Assembly: GCA_900290255.1 (NCBI GenBank)
Contig: OMOD01000142.1
Coordinates: 40,418 to 104,417, forward strand
Origin: Candidatus Sulfotelmatobacter kueseliae
Lineage (GTDB): Bacteria > Acidobacteriota > Terriglobia > Terriglobales > Acidobacteriaceae
DNA: 64,000 bases
Direction: 5' to 3'
Shown here one piece after another: positions 59,802-64,000 of this stretch. The notes below the pieces were generated by a model. That model did no database searches. It worked only from the letters and a program-made list of their open reading frames with translations, and was not told the origin of the DNA. Position 1 is the first letter of the stretch. The number at the start of each line of letters is the position of its first letter. A program made the translations under genes and the position numbers.

Positions 59802-62018
59802 ATGAACATGGAATGGTCCTATCCAGAATTGCGGCGCCGGTTGATGGCGGCCGAATTGTGGCCGGAAGGCCGCATGGCGCGGCTGGCCTGCTACCTGACG
59901 GGCATGGCCGCAGTCCTGTTCGGTTTGCAAAAGCTGCTGGGATTGTTCGCCGCGTCCTGGGGCGAGCATTTGGGCGGTTGGGTCGGCTTCCTCACGTTCC
60001 TGGCCGTCGTTTTGTTTGTCATCCTCGCCTTCCGCTGGATCAAGCGCAGGATCCTGTGGCGTTTGCGCAACCGTCTGATCGTCACCTATGTGTTCATCGG
60101 CGTAATCCCCGCCGTCCTGCTGGTCGCGATGGCGCTCATCACGCTTTACGGGCTGGCCGGTCAGTTTGCAGTTTTTGTGGTCACTTCCGAGATTCACGCT
60201 CAGTTGAGAACCTTGGAGGCGGTAAACGCTGCGGTCAGCAATGAACTTGCGGCACGCCTGGAGCGCGGAGAAACTCCGACTGCTGAATCGCTGGCCGGGT
60301 TGAGGAAACGCGATCCCGCCTGGGGGCGGCGACAGGTCTGTGCCTGGTACGGGGACAAGCCCCTTCCGCTGTGCAGCGAGTTGAAGGGAGCGGCGCTGAC
60401 TGCTCCCGGTTTCATGAAAGGCGCGTTTCGCAGTATCGTCCGGGGGCGCGACCACCAACTGCATTTGCGCACCGGCTCCTCGCTGTCGGTGGGGTCCGCC
60501 AATCTGACGGTCGTAACCAGCGAACCGTTTGATAAGGAATTGGTAGGAAATGTCGCTGCCGGTCTGGGCGAGATCACGCTTTCGACGCCTGCCGCCGTGG
60601 GGAATGAAACGTCCCCGGGTTCGCCGACAAGCCAAGACACCCAGCAGAGCGCCGAACCTGGCTCCTCGCCCTCCCGCAATTCATCGCAGAAGGTTGACCA
60701 AATCACCATCAGCACAGGCAAGCAAGACACAACCGTCCGAGTCGGTCAGCAGGAGTTCCGGCCCATTTTCACCGTGGGGGCTCTGCCCGCACCGGTGGGC
60801 CGATTCGATTCGCAGATCCAGTTCGGCACTCCGCTTTCCGTGCTTGACTGGGCGACAGGGAACGAGGAGCGCGGAGCACTCATCCATGTACGCACCCGCC
60901 CTTCTGTTCTCTACGGGCATCTTTTCGCCGCTCTGGGAGAATTCGTGCAGGGCGTGGAATACATTCTGCTTGGCATCGCGATTATCTTCGCCATCATCGA
61001 GCTGATCGCGCTGATCATCGGCACCCGCATGACGCGCACGGTCACCGGTGCGGTGGCGCAGCTGCATGAGGCGACCAAACATATTGATCGCGGCGACTTC
61101 AGCCATCGCATTCCGGTAAAGTCGCACGACCAATTGGCCGAGCTGGCCATTTCGTTCAACACCATGACCGCTTCCATCGAGAAGCTGATCCAGGAGCAGA
61201 AGGAAAAGCAGCGGATGGAAAACGAGTTGGCGATCGCGCAGGAAGTGCAGGCGCAGTTGTTCCCGCGCCAGGTCTCGGAACTCGAATCCCTCGAGGTGCA
61301 CGGCTTCTGCCGCCCCGCGCGCACGGTCAGCGGAGATTACTACGACTTCGTCACCGCCAGCTCGCACAAGCTGATCCTCGCCGTGGGCGACATCAGCGGG
61401 AAAGGCATTTCGGCGGCGCTGTTGATGGCCACCATCCACTCCGCGGTACGCGCCTATAGCATGGAGAATTTGCCGCAGATGCGGGAGCCGGTAGCCGTGG
61501 GCGCGGTCGCCGGAGCAGGTAGAGTACTGGCGGCTTGGCCCGAAGGTGTGGAAGTTTCTCCCGGAGCCCTGCTCGCCCTGCTCAACCATCAGCTGTACGA
61601 GAGCACGCCGCCGGAAAAATATGCCACCCTGTTCTTGGGCATTTACGACGGTCGCGCACACCGGCTAACCTACAGCAACGGCGGGCATCTGCCCCCCATT
61701 CTGATCGGGAAAGACGGCGGAATTCGCAGACTGGAGACCGGCGGCACGGTCGTGGGCCTGTTCGACCGCATAAGCTATCAGGAAGGCGCGGTTGAGATGC
61801 ACCCCGGGGAAGTTCTTGTGGCCTACAGCGACGGGGTCACAGAACCGGAGAACGACTTCGGAGAGTTCGGCGAGCAACGTCTGATTGATCTCGTCAGCGA
61901 CAACCGCAATCTGCCCCTGTCGCAGATCAGCCAGATCGTGACCATGGCGGTGGACGACTGGATCGGCGACAAGGAACAGCCGGACGACGTAACCCTGGTA
62001 TTGGCCCGGGCCAGATGA
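59802..62018 (+). CDS. Membrane HAMP-SpoIIE (RsbU-type) PP2C phosphatase
   Basis: 738 residues. Two or three N-terminal membrane helices (about 25-45, 62-75 and 88-125) flank a large sensor region (130-375). A further helix (YILLGIAIIFAIIELIALIIG) is followed by a HAMP domain (about 405-460) and a coiled linker. The C-terminal SpoIIE phosphatase domain (about 485-735) has the PP2C motifs SGDYYDF, VGDISGKGISAALLM and YSDGVTEPEN, and ends QPDDVTLVLAR. It should dephosphorylate an anti-sigma-antagonist protein in a partner-switching pathway. No RsbW/RsbV-like gene is adjacent. Confidence 0.87.
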   Translation: MNMEWSYPELRRRLMAAELWPEGRMARLACYLTGMAAVLFGLQKLLGLFAASWGEHLGGWVGFLTFLAVVLFVILAFRWIKRRILWRLRNRLIVTYVFIGVIPAVLLVAMALITLYGLAGQFAVFVVTSEIHAQLRTLEAVNAAVSNELAARLERGETPTAESLAGLRKRDPAWGRRQVCAWYGDKPLPLCSELKGAALTAPGFMKGAFRSIVRGRDHQLHLRTGSSLSVGSANLTVVTSEPFDKELVGNVAAGLGEITLSTPAAVGNETSPGSPTSQDTQQSAEPGSSPSRNSSQKVDQITISTGKQDTTVRVGQQEFRPIFTVGALPAPVGRFDSQIQFGTPLSVLDWATGNEERGALIHVRTRPSVLYGHLFAALGEFVQGVEYILLGIAIIFAIIELIALIIGTRMTRTVTGAVAQLHEATKHIDRGDFSHRIPVKSHDQLAELAISFNTMTASIEKLIQEQKEKQRMENELAIAQEVQAQLFPRQVSELESLEVHGFCRPARTVSGDYYDFVTASSHKLILAVGDISGKGISAALLMATIHSAVRAYSMENLPQMREPVAVGAVAGAGRVLAAWPEGVEVSPGALLALLNHQLYESTPPEKYATLFLGIYDGRAHRLTYSNGGHLPPILIGKDGGIRRLETGGTVVGLFDRISYQEGAVEMHPGEVLVAYSDGVTEPENDFGEFGEQRLIDLVSDNRNLPLSQISQIVTMAVDDWIGDKEQPDDVTLVLARAR

Positions 62019-62148
62019 ATGACGGGCATTGAGCCTCGGCGGACCATGTTGAACCCCTTGCCTCTCAGCCGGTCAGATCGCTGCCAGTCCATATTGACAG
62101 AAGTAGCACCATGCAATAACTTGGTGGATCGGCATCCAACAATTCGTA

Positions 62149-62226
62149 CGCGGGAGTAGCATAACTTCGGCAATGCGCCGGGGCTCCATCCCGGAGATGA
62201 CGGTTCGATACCGTTCCTCCCGCCCC
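62149..62226 (+). tRNA. tRNA-Gly(TCC)-like gene, non-canonical
   Basis: GCGGGAG (62149-62155) pairs with CTCCCGC (62216-62222). The D stem is GCAT/ATGC, the anticodon stem CCGGG/CCCGG (62177-62193), and the T arm GACGG-TTCGATA-CCGTT (62198-62214). CCA is encoded (62224-62226). The anticodon loop is GCTCCAT, giving TCC. Two oddities are C at position 33 instead of U, and one unpaired extra C (62215) between T and acceptor stems. All stems pair well, so simple decay is unlikely. It may be a special-purpose or weakly functional tRNA. Confidence 0.6.
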
Positions 62227-62251
62227 AAGTCTTGTTGTCACAAAAATCGTT

Positions 62252-63682
62252 TCAAATCTTCCTTTTCTTCCAGCGTCCCTGCTTGAACAGGATCGCGCTC
62301 GCGACCGCCATGGAAGACTCCGCGATGGCAATCGAGAAGAAGACCCCGTTGGACCGCATGTGCAGCGGCATCGCCAATCCATACGCCAGCGGAATCTCGA
62401 ACAGCCAGAAGCCGAAGAAGTTCACAATCGTGGGCGTGACGGTGTCGCCTGCCCCGTTGAAAGCCTGCATCATGACCATGAAGTAGGCGTATCCCAGATT
62501 CCCATAGCTGACGATGCGCAGGCAGGCCGCAGCCATCGGCACCACTGCGGGATCGTGCGTGAACAGGCGCACGACCGGCGTGGAGAACAGGATGAAGAAC
62601 ACTCCCACGGCTCCCAGAAAGATTACGTTGTAGAAACCGGTGCGCCACACGGCAGTTTCGGCGCGCTCGGGCTTGCCCGCGCCCAGGTTCTGCCCCACCA
62701 GCGTGGCCGCGGCGTTGCTCAGGCCCCACGAAGGGAGTATCACGAAGATGACGATCCGAATCGCGATCGTGTAACCGGCGAGCGCCGCTGCGCCGAAGAC
62801 ACTCACAATGCGCACCAGGCCAATCCAACTGGTGTGCGCGATGGCAAACTGCAAAATGCCGGTGAGCGAGACCCGCACTAGCCGCAGCAGCACTTCGAGA
62901 TGCACATGAATCTGCCGCCTGAGGATGCGAATCCTCTCGGTCCCTTTCAGCAGCCGGTAGAACTGGTAGATCACCCCGATGCTGCGCCCGGTGAAGGTGG
63001 CCAGCGCGGCGCCGGTCACGCCCAGCTTTGGGAACGGCCCCCAGCCAAAGATCAGGCAGGGATCGAGGATCAGGTTGATGATGTTCGACACCCAGAGCAG
63101 GCGCATGGCGATGGCGGCATCGCCCGCTCCGCGGAAAATGGCGTTGTTCAGAAACAGCAGCAGCACCACGCAGCTTCCCCCCAGGCAGATTCGGGCGTAG
63201 CCGCTGCCCACTGAGACAATCTCCGGGCTCGCTCCCATCCACTGCAAAAGCCGGGGAGCGAACAGCAGGCAGGGTAGTCCAACCGCGACCGAGACGATCA
63301 GTCCCAGGGCAATGGCCTGCACCGCGGCGTCGGCCGCGCCCTCCGGGTCCTTTTCGCCGATACGGCGTGCAACCATAGCCGTGGTAGACAAACTAAGTCC
63401 CATGCCTACGGCGAACACCAGGCTGAGCATCGATTCGGTCAGGCCCACCGTAGCCACGGCGTTGGCCCCGAGCCGCCCCACCCAGAACACGTCGACCACG
63501 GCAAACAGCGACTCCAGCACCATCTCCAGGACCATGGGCACGGCAAGCAGTAAGATGGCCCGGTTGAGGCTTCCGGCCGTGTAGTCCTGATGCGAGCCGC
63601 GAACCGCCTCGACCAGCGAGGCCCATAGCGAGCGCGACCGCCCGCCGGCGTCCCGCCCCGCAGAAGTAGAAATCGCGTCCAT
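62252..63682 (-). CDS. MATE-family efflux transporter
   Basis: A 476-residue multidrug/toxic-compound extrusion protein with twelve hydrophobic helices in two MATE repeats: RAILLLAVPMVLEMVLESLFAVVDVFWVGRLGANAVATVGLTES and, in the second half, ILPSWGLSNAAATLVGQNLGAGKPERAETAVWRTGF. It would export cationic or organic compounds using a Na+ or proton gradient. The start at 63682 has AGGT 6 bases upstream; an extension to 63715 is not supported. The frame ends 26 bases from the tRNA-like gene on the other strand. Confidence 0.92.
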   Translation of the reverse strand: MDAISTSAGRDAGGRSRSLWASLVEAVRGSHQDYTAGSLNRAILLLAVPMVLEMVLESLFAVVDVFWVGRLGANAVATVGLTESMLSLVFAVGMGLSLSTTAMVARRIGEKDPEGAADAAVQAIALGLIVSVAVGLPCLLFAPRLLQWMGASPEIVSVGSGYARICLGGSCVVLLLFLNNAIFRGAGDAAIAMRLLWVSNIINLILDPCLIFGWGPFPKLGVTGAALATFTGRSIGVIYQFYRLLKGTERIRILRRQIHVHLEVLLRLVRVSLTGILQFAIAHTSWIGLVRIVSVFGAAALAGYTIAIRIVIFVILPSWGLSNAAATLVGQNLGAGKPERAETAVWRTGFYNVIFLGAVGVFFILFSTPVVRLFTHDPAVVPMAAACLRIVSYGNLGYAYFMVMMQAFNGAGDTVTPTIVNFFGFWLFEIPLAYGLAMPLHMRSNGVFFSIAIAESSMAVASAILFKQGRWKKRKI

Positions 63683-64000
63683 AAGAACCTGAGCTTTCCG
63701 CAACCTCGCCCGCAAACACGTGCGATGAGCGATGCATTCAGAAACGCAAGATGAGTCAGAGAACCCGCGTGGGGCGGGTAAGACGGGCGAATTAGCGAGG
63801 CATGAACATGGCGTTCCCTAAGGGCACGGCTTCAGCCATGCCGCTCGGATGAAACTTCAGGTTTCCTGGGAAACCAACAACGATGAAGGGATTTTACCCC
63901 AGGTTCACGGTCTCTGCCAGAAAAAACAGAAAAACGGCGGGTGGTTGGAGGCGCCCACCCGCCGTGTCCTCAGGAGGTTATGAGTGATGTCCGCTTTCTA
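63683..64000. other. Right-edge intergenic
   Basis: No gene is supported in this last 318-base stretch. It contains the promoter side of the MATE gene and a terminator (63921-63964) for a minus-strand gene beyond the edge. A short plus-strand start (ATG at 63987 after AGGAGG) is possible but too short to judge. Confidence 0.5.
63921..63964 (-). terminator. Intrinsic terminator of a gene beyond the right edge
   Basis: On the minus strand, CGGCGGGTG (63956-63964) pairs with CACCCGCCG (63935-63943) and is followed by TTTTTCTGTTTTTTC. This is a strong rho-independent terminator, implying that a minus-strand gene ends just to the right, probably with a stop codon near 63975-63985. Confidence 0.7.

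Noticed and set aside
1..64000. CRISPR array, rRNA operon, prophage or insertion sequence
   Set aside because: No regularly spaced repeats, no rRNA-like conserved stretches and no integrase, transposase or phage structural gene were found on either strand.

Overview
The window looks like a chromosomal segment of a Gram-negative member of the Acidobacteriota (Terriglobia/Koribacter-like). The main clues are a secreted VWA-domain protein of the acidobacterial type, a 1,203-residue Oar-like TonB-dependent receptor with an N-terminal carboxypeptidase-regulatory domain, several stand-alone TonB C-terminal proteins, and many GC-rich palindromic intergenic elements that recur within the window. Base composition is high in GC. 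No rRNA, CRISPR array, transposase or phage gene was seen. This taxonomic reading comes from family content, not from a database search.

Layout. 1-6600: a secreted VWA pair (minus strand), then a plus-strand run of DUF1015, cell-wall amidase, GerMN-domain lipoprotein-like protein and RNase PH, and a PilZ protein. 6600-12980: succinate-semialdehyde dehydrogenase and nitroreductase (minus), LacD-type aldolase, PP-loop ATPase, SDR and a VirB10-like/collagen-like secreted protein (plus). 13580-19180: DUF218 protein, UDP-sugar dehydrogenase, TonB protein, M48 peptidase and a 54-residue Flp pilin. 19346-24930: a NarL-type two-component pair, a second and degenerate histidine kinase, and rlmN with an in-frame palindromic insertion. 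25151-34563: M16 peptidase, TonB, a phosphatidylethanolamine-binding-type (YbhB) protein, a candidate minus-strand small RNA, a degenerate GGDEF protein in an operon with motA/motB, M28 peptidase, rhodanese, ResA-like thioredoxin and TrmO. 34785-40247: adenosine-specific kinase, then argF - arcC - pyrB - rocD, a carbamoyl-phosphate-centred cluster. 40426-42062: small protein and TPR protein.

42210-53637 is the most distinctive region. A minus-strand set (RhaT-type permease, GntR/UTRA regulator, TonB-dependent receptor, two secreted all-alpha glycosidase-like proteins) is divergent from a NanE-NanK fusion (N-acetylmannosamine-6-phosphate epimerase plus ROK ManNAc kinase) and a DUF4434 glycosidase-like protein. 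A shared GTCTATACA motif lies upstream of both the receptor and the fusion gene. I read this as a ManNAc-containing-glycan utilisation locus. It has no visible NanA lyase.

53833-64000: ECF sigma factor, anti-sigma factor, DUF3106 protein, an orphan antitoxin-like micro-ORF, proline dehydrogenase, TonB protein, thioredoxin reductase, hypothetical proteins, a HAMP-SpoIIE phosphatase, an unusual tRNA-Gly(TCC)-like gene, a MATE transporter and a terminator of a minus-strand gene lying beyond the right edge.
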